From NCBI GenBank assembly GCA_903844135.1, contig CAIMSN010000080.1:1-44246 (forward strand): DNA of 44,246 nt, written 5' to 3'. This document shows positions 1 to 6,908 of this stretch, one piece after another. The notes below the pieces were generated by a model. It saw nothing but the letters and a program-made list of their open reading frames with translations, was not told where the DNA came from and ran no database searches. A program made the translations under genes and the position numbers. Source of the stretch: an uncultured Rhodospirillales bacterium. GTDB lineage: Bacteria; Pseudomonadota; Alphaproteobacteria; Acetobacterales; Acetobacteraceae. The stretch's first letter is position 1, and each line of letters begins with the position of its first letter.

Positions 1-20
1 CGCTGCGCGCCGCCTCTGAC

Positions 21-59
21 TCACCAGGACACGTTTCCGACCAGGCTTTCCGGCGGCAC
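21..59 (+). repeat. 39-bp direct repeat, copy 1
   Basis: This 39-base tract recurs without mismatch at 209-247; both begin TCACCAGGACACG and end CGGCGGCAC. Sequence to its left (GCCTCTGACTC) resembles the inner end of the inverted copy at 4388-4527. It therefore looks like the right end of a further copy of the same dispersed repeat, cut by the window edge. Confidence 0.85.
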
Positions 60-96
60 GAAGGCTGCGAACATCGGCTCTGGATGGAGTGCCCTG

Positions 97-247
97 GTGG
101 CCATAAGCGGGCGATCCGCTGTGCTCCGGTGCTCGCGGCCACCAGGCCGCTCCGCTCCGGTGCGCGCGTCTCACCCGCGGCCGGCGGCGCCTCGGCACCG
201 CCTCCGGGTCACCAGGACACGTTTCCGACCAGGCTTTCCGGCGGCAC
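97..247 (+). repeat. Dispersed GC-rich intergenic repeat, copy A
   Basis: About 150 bases running from CATAAGCGGGCG through TCTCACCCGCGGCCGG to GACACGTTTCCGACC. Its reverse complement recurs with scattered mismatches at 4388-4527. It lies immediately downstream of the minus-strand lipoprotein gene that ends at 250. It contains short internal repeats around CTCCGGTGC, encodes no recognisable protein and has no transposase. It may be a non-autonomous or extragenic palindromic-type element; its nature is unknown. Apart from repeats, nothing else is visible in 1-249. Confidence 0.75.
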
Positions 248-249
248 TC

Positions 250-798
250 TCAATCGTGGATGAAGGTGGCCTGGATCTCGGCGAAGTCGATCCCGAGCTT
301 CGAGCCCCAGGCGCGGTTCATCATCACCTTCGGCGCCACCATCCACTGCCAGTCGTCGAAGGCGAGGGTGTGGTTCGAGCCGCTCTTGGTCAGGTCGAAC
401 TCGTAATTCTGGTGGAACGCGTTGCCGGATACGGTGCCGGTCGCCACGCCGACGATCTCCGGCGTGCGCCCGGTCCAGGTCCCGTCCGGATTGCGCACGT
501 AGCGCCAGTCGCGGTCCTGGGTCTTGCCGTCCGAGAACAGATAATGCTCGTGCAGCGTCAGCAGGCTCTTGCCGTCCCAGGTGCCGTTCTCGTCGGCGGT
601 GAACTGACGCACCACGTCGCCGCCGCGCGAGAACACGAAGCCGTAGCCGCGCGAATGACCGCTATAGAATGCGGCGACGTCGAAGACCGGGGTGCGGTCG
701 GCGAACGCGGTCACCGGCTGGCGGGCGCAGGCGCAGAGCAGGGCGACGGCAGCGAGTGTGACGATCGGCGCCGACCGGCGAAGCGGAAATCGGGTCAT
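250..798 (-). CDS. DUF3833-like lipoprotein
   Basis: A 182-residue protein with an N-terminal signal sequence and a lipobox (LLCAC, lipidated Cys near residue 24), so probably anchored in the envelope. The body, with WDGKSLLTLHEHYLFSDGK and RAWGSKLGIDFAEIQATF, resembles the DUF3833 family, whose function is unknown. Start: an upstream in-frame ATG at 948 would run deep into the phosphoesterase gene and give no signal peptide, so the ATG at 798 is chosen. It lies 26 bases after the phosphoesterase stop, suggesting co-transcription as the last gene of the cyclo-ligase/phosphoesterase unit. Confidence 0.8.
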   Translation of the reverse strand: MTRFPLRRSAPIVTLAAVALLCACARQPVTAFADRTPVFDVAAFYSGHSRGYGFVFSRGGDVVRQFTADENGTWDGKSLLTLHEHYLFSDGKTQDRDWRYVRNPDGTWTGRTPEIVGVATGTVSGNAFHQNYEFDLTKSGSNHTLAFDDWQWMVAPKVMMNRAWGSKLGIDFAEIQATFIHD

Positions 799-824
799 GG
801 ATGTTCCATCGTCTGTTTCCGGAA

Positions 825-1661
825 CTACGCGATCCGTGCCTGCACGGATGCAGCCGGCATCGCCTGCGACAGCAGGCCGCCCTGGCGGAGCGGCTGCACC
901 GAAAGCGCCAGCCCGGTCCTGTCGTCGGTCTCGACCAGCAGGCCGCACAGGGTCGCAGCGCCGTCGGCGGGCTGCAGCCGCTCGCCGGGCATCTTGCGCA
1001 CGAACCGGGCGATCGCCGCCTCCTTGCCCATGCCGATCACGCTGTCATAGTCGCCGCACATCCCGGCATCGGCCTGGAACGCGGTGCCGCCGGCCAGGAT
1101 GCGATGGTCTGCGGTCGGCGTATGGGTGTGGGTGCCGACCACCAGCGACACCCTGCCGTCGAGATGATGCGCCAGAGCGATCTTCTCGCTGGTCGCCTCG
1201 GCATGGAAATCCAGCACGATCGCCGACACCGTCACGCCCAGCCGATGCCGCGACAGCAGGTCGGCGACGCTCCGGAACGGGTCGTCCAGCGCCTCCATGA
1301 ACAGCCGCCCCATGGCGTTGATCACCAGCGCCTTGCGTCCGTCGGCGAGGCCGACCATCACGCTGCCGGCGCCCGGGGTGCCGGGCGGGAAGTTCAGCGG
1401 CCGCACGATCCTGGGCGCCTGGCCGATATGGCCGACCAGCTCGCGCCGGTCCCAGGCATGGTTGCCCAGCGTCAGCACGTCGCAGCCGGCGGCGAACAGG
1501 CTGTCGGCCATCGCCGGCGCCAGCCCGAAGCCGTGGCTGGCATTCTCCGCATTGACGATCGCCAGGTCGACCGAAAGCGCGCGGCGCAACTCCGGCAGGC
1601 GGGCCTCGACCGCATCCCGCCCCGACCGCCCGACGATGTCGCCCAGAAAAAGGATCCTCAC
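825..1661 (-). CDS. ymdB: YmdB-family metallophosphoesterase
   Basis: A 278-residue protein matching the TIGR00282/YmdB family of dinuclear-metal phosphoesterases. In Bacillus the homologue hydrolyses 2',3'-cAMP and affects development; its role in alphaproteobacteria is unclear. Metal-binding motifs appear in order: GDIVGRSGRDAV near residue 7, NAENASHG near 38, LGNHAWDRRE near 66, a DFHAEATSEK segment near 150, and GTHTHTPTAD near 178. Length is normal for the family. Its ATG overlaps the cyclo-ligase stop by four bases (ATGA), so the two are translationally coupled. Confidence 0.93.
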   Translation of the reverse strand: MRILFLGDIVGRSGRDAVEARLPELRRALSVDLAIVNAENASHGFGLAPAMADSLFAAGCDVLTLGNHAWDRRELVGHIGQAPRIVRPLNFPPGTPGAGSVMVGLADGRKALVINAMGRLFMEALDDPFRSVADLLSRHRLGVTVSAIVLDFHAEATSEKIALAHHLDGRVSLVVGTHTHTPTADHRILAGGTAFQADAGMCGDYDSVIGMGKEAAIARFVRKMPGERLQPADGAATLCGLLVETDDRTGLALSVQPLRQGGLLSQAMPAASVQARIA

Positions 1662-2212
1662 AGCGATACGCCTTCCCCGGCCAGCACCCGCGATTCCGTG
1701 ACGATCGCGTCGAGCCGCACGTCATAGGGTCCGACCGGCACCCGATCCAGCCTCTGCGACTCGAACCCGAACCCGATCGCCCGTACGCCCTGCAGCGCCT
1801 GCAGGGTCCGGTCGTAATAGCCGCCGCCATAGCCCAGCCGCGCGAGGCTCGTGTCCCAGGCCAGCAAAGGCACGAATACGATCTGCGGCACCGCCGCCTC
1901 GCCGGTCGGGTGGAGCGTGCCGAAACGGCCGGACACCATCGGCGCTCCAGGAGACCAGCGGCGGAAGCGTAGCGCCTGGCCCCGCCTCGTGGTCTCCGGC
2001 AGGACGATCGGATGGCCTCGCCCGGCCAGCGCGGTCCAGGCCGGCACCAGGTCGGGCTCGCCCGGCAGCGGCCAGACGCCGGCGACCACGGCGCCGTCCG
2101 GCAGCGACAGCGCCAGGATCCGCGCGATCAGCGACGCAGCGTCGCCCGTGCCGCGTGCGGCACGCAGCAGGACGCGGAGGGCGCGCTTGGCGTCGTCCGG
2201 GTCTGCTACCAT
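1658..2212 (-). CDS. ygfA: 5-formyltetrahydrofolate cyclo-ligase
   Basis: A 184-residue enzyme that converts 5-formyl-THF to 5,10-methenyl-THF using ATP, returning stored folate to one-carbon metabolism in the cytoplasm. The family signature is clear: VPLLAWD followed by RLGYGGGYYDRTL at about residues 115-138, and an N-terminal Lys/Arg-rich helix (DDAKRALRVLLR). Length is typical. It lies directly downstream of 6S RNA and zapA, an arrangement conserved in many proteobacteria, and overlaps the phosphoesterase gene by four bases. Confidence 0.95.
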   Translation of the reverse strand: MVADPDDAKRALRVLLRAARGTGDAASLIARILALSLPDGAVVAGVWPLPGEPDLVPAWTALAGRGHPIVLPETTRRGQALRFRRWSPGAPMVSGRFGTLHPTGEAAVPQIVFVPLLAWDTSLARLGYGGGYYDRTLQALQGVRAIGFGFESQRLDRVPVGPYDVRLDAIVTESRVLAGEGVSL

Positions 2213-2221
2213 CGGAGGGAA

Positions 2222-2386
2222 ATGTGCGGAGCCACCATGGCCGTTGGACTGTCAGCCTCCCAGAACCCGCTAGTGCAGGTGGCAACCAGGTAACGCGACC
2301 ACGGCCGCGACAGTGCCAGTCACCGAGAGAGTGCTTATCGGCTCAGGGGATGAATTGCCTGACGAACCGGGTAGCCCCGCCTTGCC
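2222..2386 (-). ncRNA. ssrS: 6S RNA
   Basis: Read on the minus strand, the tract between zapA and the cyclo-ligase gene contains the 6S hallmark CCCCTGAGCCGATAA (plus-strand complement around 2334-2348). Its ends pair: GCGGGGCTACC (complement of 2370-2380) with GGTGGCTCCGC (complement of 2226-2236), an 11-pair closing stem with two G-U pairs. Location between zapA and ygfA is the classic 6S site. 6S RNA mimics an open promoter and sequesters housekeeping-sigma RNA polymerase in slow growth. The exact 5' and 3' ends are estimated from the closing stem. Confidence 0.88.
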
Positions 2387-2389
2387 AAC

Positions 2390-2731
2390 TTAGTCACGCT
2401 CCAGCGCCATCGCAATGGCCTCGGCCTTCGACGCCAGGCCGGCGACCAGGCGTTCGCGCGCCTGGTTCTCCTCGCGCGCGGCCTCGCCCTCGGCCAGGGC
2501 GTCGGTGGTGCCGGACGGCAGCTTCTCCGCGGCGAGGTCGTACAGCTCGTCGGCCATCAGCAGCGCCGCCAACGCCAGCAGGCGCGCCTCGCCGCTCTGG
2601 CCGCCGATCGACTTGATCCGCTCGATGCGACGTTCGACCTGGCCGGCCATCGATTGCAGATGATGTTCCTGACCATCCTCGCACCCGACCGCGTAGGCGT
2701 AGCCATTAATCTTGACCGTGACCTGCGCCAT
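2390..2731 (-). CDS. zapA: Cell division protein ZapA
   Basis: A 113-residue protein beginning MAQVTVKINGYAYAVGCEDG, the ZapA N-terminal head, followed by a helical C-terminal half rich in Ala and Glu that should form the tetramerising coiled coil. ZapA bundles FtsZ filaments at the septum. The stop lies at the start of the 6S RNA region and the start lies five bases after the upstream coiled-coil gene, so the two are probably one operon. An AAAGGA ribosome-binding site precedes the ATG. Confidence 0.95.
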   Translation of the reverse strand: MAQVTVKINGYAYAVGCEDGQEHHLQSMAGQVERRIERIKSIGGQSGEARLLALAALLMADELYDLAAEKLPSGTTDALAEGEAAREENQARERLVAGLASKAEAIAMALERD

Positions 2732-2736
2732 ACGAA

Positions 2737-3135
2737 TCAGTCCTTTGTCGGCAGATCTTCGAGTTCTGCGCGAACGGCGGCGATCAATGAATCGAGCCGT
2801 TCGGCCAGGGCGCGCATCTCCGCCTGGCGCTCCGCCTCGCGAGCGGCGGTCTCGCCGGCCGCCAGCTCGGCCGCCTCCTCGCGGCCCTGCGAGTCGGCAC
2901 GCGCCAGCAGTTCGGCCTCATGCCGCGCCGCCTGCGCGTTCAGCTCCGCCACGCGCAGCGCATCCTGGCGCCGTCCGGCCGCCGCGGCGATCCGCGCCAG
3001 CGCCGCGTCCAGCCGATCGATCGCGCCGCCCGGCATGCTCCCGGCCGGCTTCGCGGGCGCGCCGCCGGCGCCCTGATCGCCCGGCTCCGCACGGCCTCGC
3101 CAGTGCGGATCCTGCCACTGATCGTGTTCCGCCAC
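2737..3135 (-). CDS. DUF4164-like coiled-coil protein
   Basis: A 132-residue, Ala/Glu/Arg-rich, almost wholly helical protein with a long predicted coiled coil from about residue 38 to the end. No membrane segment or signal peptide is seen. Small proteins annotated DUF4164 often lie directly upstream of zapA in alphaproteobacteria, which is the main reason for this name; a role with ZapA in division is inference. The start is GTG with an AGGA site five bases upstream. An out-of-frame reading of the same region is not credible. Confidence 0.75.
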   Translation of the reverse strand: MAEHDQWQDPHWRGRAEPGDQGAGGAPAKPAGSMPGGAIDRLDAALARIAAAAGRRQDALRVAELNAQAARHEAELLARADSQGREEAAELAAGETAAREAERQAEMRALAERLDSLIAAVRAELEDLPTKD

Positions 3136-3192
3136 GGATCCTCGCTCACATCGGACTTGAACTGTTCGCCCGCAACGACTTGAAGGTCAAGC

Positions 3193-3672
3193 ATGAACCA
3201 GGCGACCGGCCCGCACCTGCATCCTCTGCCGCCGCTGCTGGTGGTGCACGATGCGGCCGATCTGCGCACCGCCATGGACGCGGCGATGCGCGCGCGGCTG
3301 CCAAGGCTCGGCGTGCTGTCGGCGCCGTCGGCCGGGTGTTTTCTCGGCGCGCCCTGGTGGCGGGCGCTGGTCGCTCTGGCCGCGGCGTCGCCGGCACCGC
3401 CCGGTGGGGAAACCCTGGCGCTGATCGACATCCTCGATTGCGGCGACGCCGCCGGACGGGCGCTGGAGGCGCTTCGGCTCGGCCAGCGCGTGCTGGTCCT
3501 GGACCGAGCCTGCCCGCAATTCCTGACCGTTCGCGAACGGGCCGCTAGCCTCGGCGCGACGATCCTCGGCGAGCGTCCGCCGGGCCTCGACCTCTCGGAG
3601 CACGGCGCCGCGCGTCGCATCGCCGCCTGGCTGGCCACAGGAACGGGGGTCGAAGACAGGGAGATCGGGTGA
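3193..3672 (+). CDS. Hypothetical protein upstream of thiE
   Basis: A 159-residue protein of unknown function. An alternating hydrophobic/Ala-rich pattern suggests a soluble alpha/beta fold: strands such as [25 protein letters not shown] and RVLVLDR alternate with helices, in the manner of Rossmann-like proteins. No catalytic motif is recognised. A GAAGGT ribosome-binding site precedes the ATG. It diverges from the zapA operon with 57 bases between starts and is followed 58 bases later by thiE on the same strand, so the two may be co-transcribed. Confidence 0.7.
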   Translation: MNQATGPHLHPLPPLLVVHDAADLRTAMDAAMRARLPRLGVLSAPSAGCFLGAPWWRALVALAAASPAPPGGETLALIDILDCGDAAGRALEALRLGQRVLVLDRACPQFLTVRERAASLGATILGERPPGLDLSEHGAARRIAAWLATGTGVEDREIG

Positions 3673-3730
3673 CAAGCGGCGCAGGCTCGGCTACCTCCTG
3701 GCCGCCCCATCCCGGCTGCGCAGAGGCATC

Positions 3731-4369
3731 ATGACCCCCAAATGCCGCCTCTACCTGGTGACGCCGCCGGCCCTGGCCCACGCCCTGGCGCCGGCGACCT
3801 TCGCATCGTCGCTGGCGGCGGCGCTGGATGCCGGCGATGTCGGCGCGCTGCAGTTGCGGCTCAAGGACGTCCCCGACGACGAGATCCTCCGCACCGTCGA
3901 CCTGCTGCGCCCGGTGGCGCATGCCCGCGACGTCGCCTTCATCCTGAACGACCGTCCGGACCTCGCCGTGCAGTCCGGCTGCGACGGCGCCCATGTCGGC
4001 GCCGGGGACATGGAGGTCGACCGTGCGCGCGCCCTGCTGGGCGGGCTGCAGCTCGGCGCGTCGTGCTACGACAGCCGCGACGCGGCGATGGTCGCCGGCG
4101 AGGCCGGAGCGGACTACGTCGCCTATGGTGCGTTCTTCCCATCGTCCAGCAAGGACACCGAGATCCGCGCCGATCCCGAACTGCTGCGCTGGTGGTCGGA
4201 GATGATGGAACTGCCGGTGGTGGCGATCGGCGGCATCACCGCCGCAAATTGCCGCCCTCTGGTCGAGGCCGGCGCCGACTTCCTGGCCGTGATCGGCGCC
4301 GTCTGGAACCACCCCGAGGGCCCCGCACACGGCGTACGCGCCATGAACGCCGCCATCGCCGGACGCTGA
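3731..4369 (+). CDS. thiE: Thiamine phosphate synthase
   Basis: A 212-residue (beta/alpha)8-barrel enzyme that joins HMP diphosphate and thiazole phosphate to make thiamine phosphate. Seen in order: RLYLVTPP at the N terminus, GALQLRLKD near residue 38 (substrate-phosphate region), NDRPDLAV near 77, [30 protein letters not shown] near 117, [10 protein letters not shown] near 134, and [10 protein letters not shown] near 165. Length is normal. No TPP riboswitch is apparent in the short upstream gap. thiD, which makes the partner substrate, lies separately at 18.4-19.2 kb. Confidence 0.93.
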   Translation: MTPKCRLYLVTPPALAHALAPATFASSLAAALDAGDVGALQLRLKDVPDDEILRTVDLLRPVAHARDVAFILNDRPDLAVQSGCDGAHVGAGDMEVDRARALLGGLQLGASCYDSRDAAMVAGEAGADYVAYGAFFPSSSKDTEIRADPELLRWWSEMMELPVVAIGGITAANCRPLVEAGADFLAVIGAVWNHPEGPAHGVRAMNAAIAGR

Positions 4370-4387
4370 CACGCGGAAAGCCTACCG

Positions 4388-4527
4388 ACACCGGTCGAAA
4401 ACGTGTCGTGGCGAGTCAGAGGCGTCGCACGGCGACGCCGGCCGCGGGTGAGACGCGAGCACCGGAGCGGAGCGGCCTCCAGGCCGTGAGCACCGGAGCG
4501 CAGCGGACCGCCCGCTTATGACCGCAA
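4388..4527 (-). repeat. Dispersed GC-rich intergenic repeat, copy B (inverted)
   Basis: The reverse complement of this tract aligns with 97-240: CATAAGCGGGCG, TCCGCTGCGCTCCGGTGCTC, GGCCGCTCCGCTCCGGTG, CGTCTCACCCGCGGCCGG and GACACGTTTTCGACC appear in the same order. An 8-base perfect stem (GGCGTCGC/GCGACGCC, 4421-4439, three-base loop) sits at one end. It fills nearly the whole gap between the convergent thiE and fasciclin genes, where the hairpin may also aid termination. Confidence 0.8.
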
Positions 4528-4537
4528 GGCCGCGTTT

Positions 4538-5179
4538 TCACCCAGGAGAGAGCATGGATTGGGTGACGTAGAGCCGCCCGTTGGCCTGCGGCATGCTCGA
4601 CATCCAGATCCGGTTGCTTCGGCCGGACGGGTCGGACAGCAGGAGCTGGTTGGTGGACGGCTCGATCGAGACCGTCAGCAGGTCGCCGTCGAGCGTGCGC
4701 AGCCCGACCGGGCCGCGCGCCTTGGCGAGCATGCCGCGCAGGGCCTGGTCGGAATAGGCGCCGGGAACGATGGTATAGGACAGGGTCCGGCGCAGCGACG
4801 GCAGCATCGCCGGATCCATCAGGTGCCCCGACCGGACGGACTGGGCCTGCTCCATCGACGGGTTGGGGATCGCGAACACGGTGTAGGGTCCGGGCCGCTG
4901 CAGCAGCACCAGCAGCCCGGTGTGGTCCAGCGCCGTGGTGTAATCGGCGAGTTCCAGCGAGCCGCGCAGGCTCTCGTCGAGCGGACGGTCGCGGAAGAAG
5001 GCGGTGTCCTTGAACACCAGCGTATCGCTGCTGTTGCGGACATAGATCGGATCCTGCCGCGCCTGGCTCTCGCATCCTGCCAGGACGAGCACGGGGGCGA
5101 GCATGGGGGCAAAGCCAAGCATCACCGCTAGCGCCCTTCCTGGAGCCGTTCCGGGGGCCAATCGATCACGACGCGTCAT
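4538..5179 (-). CDS. Fasciclin-domain lipoprotein
   Basis: A 213-residue protein with a signal peptide ending in the lipobox LVLAGC, then one fasciclin-like (FAS1) domain: LADYTTALDHTGLLVLLQRPG, TVFAIPNPSMEQA (the FAS1 H1-like box), LRRTLSYTIVPGAYS (the YHIVPG-like H2 box), and LRTLDGDLLTV. FAS1 domains mediate adhesion or ligand contact; the role here is unknown. The start at 5179 gives a twin-basic N terminus (MTRRDR) directly before the hydrophobic segment. An upstream ATG at 5275 is possible but adds a non-signal extension. Convergent with thiE. Confidence 0.83.
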   Translation of the reverse strand: MTRRDRLAPGTAPGRALAVMLGFAPMLAPVLVLAGCESQARQDPIYVRNSSDTLVFKDTAFFRDRPLDESLRGSLELADYTTALDHTGLLVLLQRPGPYTVFAIPNPSMEQAQSVRSGHLMDPAMLPSLRRTLSYTIVPGAYSDQALRGMLAKARGPVGLRTLDGDLLTVSIEPSTNQLLLSDPSGRSNRIWMSSMPQANGRLYVTQSMLSPG

Positions 5180-5293
5180 CCGGTGCCTTCTCCTGCTCGT
5201 ATCGGGCCTGGATCCCGTATTCGAGCCTGCGCCCTGGTTATCGGCTGGCCGGACGACACGCAAGCGGGGCGCCAAGCGGGGAGAAAGACCGGA

Positions 5294-5725
5294 TCAGCAC
5301 CCGTTGCCGCGCACCGTCCAGGCGGCGACCCTGCCGGCATTGACCTCGAAGGTGGTGGCGCAACTGCTCTGGTAATAGGTCGGCGGGATGCCGCCGCCGA
5401 ATCCGAACGGGCCGCCGAAACCACCATAACCGCCATAGCCGCCGAATCCGCCGCCGCCCCAGCCCCAGCCGCCCCAGCCCCATCCCCAGCCGGGCCCCCC
5501 GGTCCCCGGCGAGAAATTGGTCTCGTTGTCGACATAGGCGAGGAAGGTATGGCCGTTGGTGGCGAAGGTCCGGGTCGGCACGCCGAAGCTGCGCACCAGG
5601 TCGGTCTCCGACCGTCCGATCATCGAATCCAGCACCTTGCGCTGCGCCGGACTCGGCACCTCGCAGGCCGCCAGGCCGAGGACGGGCAACATCAGGGCGA
5701 TGGGAAGCAGGTTTCTCGGGGTCAT
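5294..5725 (-). CDS. Small Gly/Trp-rich lipoprotein
   Basis: A 143-residue protein whose signal sequence ends in LGLAAC, a lipobox. The N-terminal half (KVLDSMIGRSETDLVRSFGVPTRTF) has the look of an SmpA/BamE-like helical hairpin. The middle (about residues 72-108) is low-complexity, with runs such as GWGWGWGGWGWGGGG and GGYGGYGGFGG. The C terminus, CATTFEV...GNGC, has two Cys that could form a disulfide. Function is unknown. The ATG at 5725 is chosen because it gives the signal peptide directly; the longer frame to 5803 is unlikely. Confidence 0.78.
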   Translation of the reverse strand: MTPRNLLPIALMLPVLGLAACEVPSPAQRKVLDSMIGRSETDLVRSFGVPTRTFATNGHTFLAYVDNETNFSPGTGGPGWGWGWGGWGWGGGGFGGYGGYGGFGGPFGFGGGIPPTYYQSSCATTFEVNAGRVAAWTVRGNGC

Positions 5726-5866
5726 GCGCCTATACCAGCAGGAGGATCGACACGCTCTCTGGCTCTTAACGTCCGAAACCCCGCGCGGGATGTCGAGCCG
5801 CAAAACGTTACGATAAATTAGGCCGCGGCGGGTCCGCTGACGGGGCGTCGCCTAATCCGCGTGGCG

Positions 5867-6859
5867 TCAGGGCCGCCATTGCACCAGCCCGATCCTCGGC
5901 GCGCCGGTCGCCAGCATCACCAGCCGGTCGAATCCGAGCGCGATGCCGGCGCAGGCCGGCAGCCGCGGCAGCGCCGCCAGCAGCGCCTCGTCCAGCGGCC
6001 AGTCCAGCGACGGGTCGATCGCCAGCCGGCGCGCGCGATCGGCGTCGAACCGGGCGCGCTGCTCGACCGGGTCGGTCAGCTCGTCGAACGCGTTGGCGAG
6101 TTCGAGCCCGCACACGTACAGCTCGAACCGCAGCGCCGCGCGCGGATCGTCCGGATCGGCGCGCGCCAGCGCCGCCTGCGCCCGCGGCCAGTGCGTCAGG
6201 AAGGTCGGCCGCGCGCGGCCGATCGCCGGCTCGACCCGCTCCAGCAGCAGGCGAAAGAACAGATCCTCCCACGCCTCGCCCGCACGCAGCGCGGTGCCGG
6301 CCTGCGCCGCCAGCGCAGCCGCGTCCCCCGCGGTGCCGAGCAGATCGGCGCCGACATGGCGCGCGAACGCCTCCTGCATCGTCAGCCGCTCGAACGGCCC
6401 GTCGATCGTCGCCGTGACACCGTTCCAAGACACCACCGGCGGCAGCACACGACGCAGCAAAGTCTCCGTCTCGTCCATCAACGAATCCAGATCGGCCCCC
6501 GGCCGATACCATTCGAGCATGGTGAACTCCGCCGCATGCCGATCCCCGTCCTCCGCATTCCGCCAGACCCTGGCCAACTGGAACAGCTTCGCTCCGGTCT
6601 CGGCGACGATCCGCTTCATCGCGAATTCCGGGCTGGTATGCAGATAGACGACGCCCGTCGCGCCATCCGGCCGCTCCTGCAGGGTCCGGAACGGCCGCAG
6701 ATGCACCTCCTCGCCCGGCACCGGCACCAGATACGGCGTCTCCACCTCCAGATAGCCGCGCGCCGCGAAGAAGCCGCGCACGCCGGCGGCGATCAGCGCC
6801 CGGCGCCGCAACAGCGGCAGCCGGTCCGGCAGCGACGGCGCTCCTCCCTGATGGTCCAT
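5867..6859 (-). CDS. epmA: EF-P--lysine lysyltransferase EpmA
   Basis: A 330-residue class II lysyl-tRNA-synthetase paralogue (PoxA/GenX) lacking the anticodon-binding domain. It activates (R)-beta-lysine and attaches it to a conserved lysine of EF-P. Class II motif 2 is visible as FQLARVWRNAEDGDRHAAEFTM at about residues 90-112 (written here in part) and motif 3 as GIALGFDRLVML near the C terminus. The ATG at 6859 is preferred; two further in-frame ATGs upstream run toward the divergent epmB start. Its substrate-supply enzyme and its target are the next two genes on the opposite strand. Confidence 0.92.
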   Translation of the reverse strand: MDHQGGAPSLPDRLPLLRRRALIAAGVRGFFAARGYLEVETPYLVPVPGEEVHLRPFRTLQERPDGATGVVYLHTSPEFAMKRIVAETGAKLFQLARVWRNAEDGDRHAAEFTMLEWYRPGADLDSLMDETETLLRRVLPPVVSWNGVTATIDGPFERLTMQEAFARHVGADLLGTAGDAAALAAQAGTALRAGEAWEDLFFRLLLERVEPAIGRARPTFLTHWPRAQAALARADPDDPRAALRFELYVCGLELANAFDELTDPVEQRARFDADRARRLAIDPSLDWPLDEALLAALPRLPACAGIALGFDRLVMLATGAPRIGLVQWRP

Positions 6860-6908
6860 CCGAGCCTCCCGGTTGCGGCACATGCCCCGCCCGCAGTACA
6901 GCGCGGCG

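Noticed and set aside
3673-3730. TPP riboswitch before thiE or thiD
   Set aside because: The gap before thiE is 58 bases and that before thiD is five; no CUGAGA-type THI box is visible.
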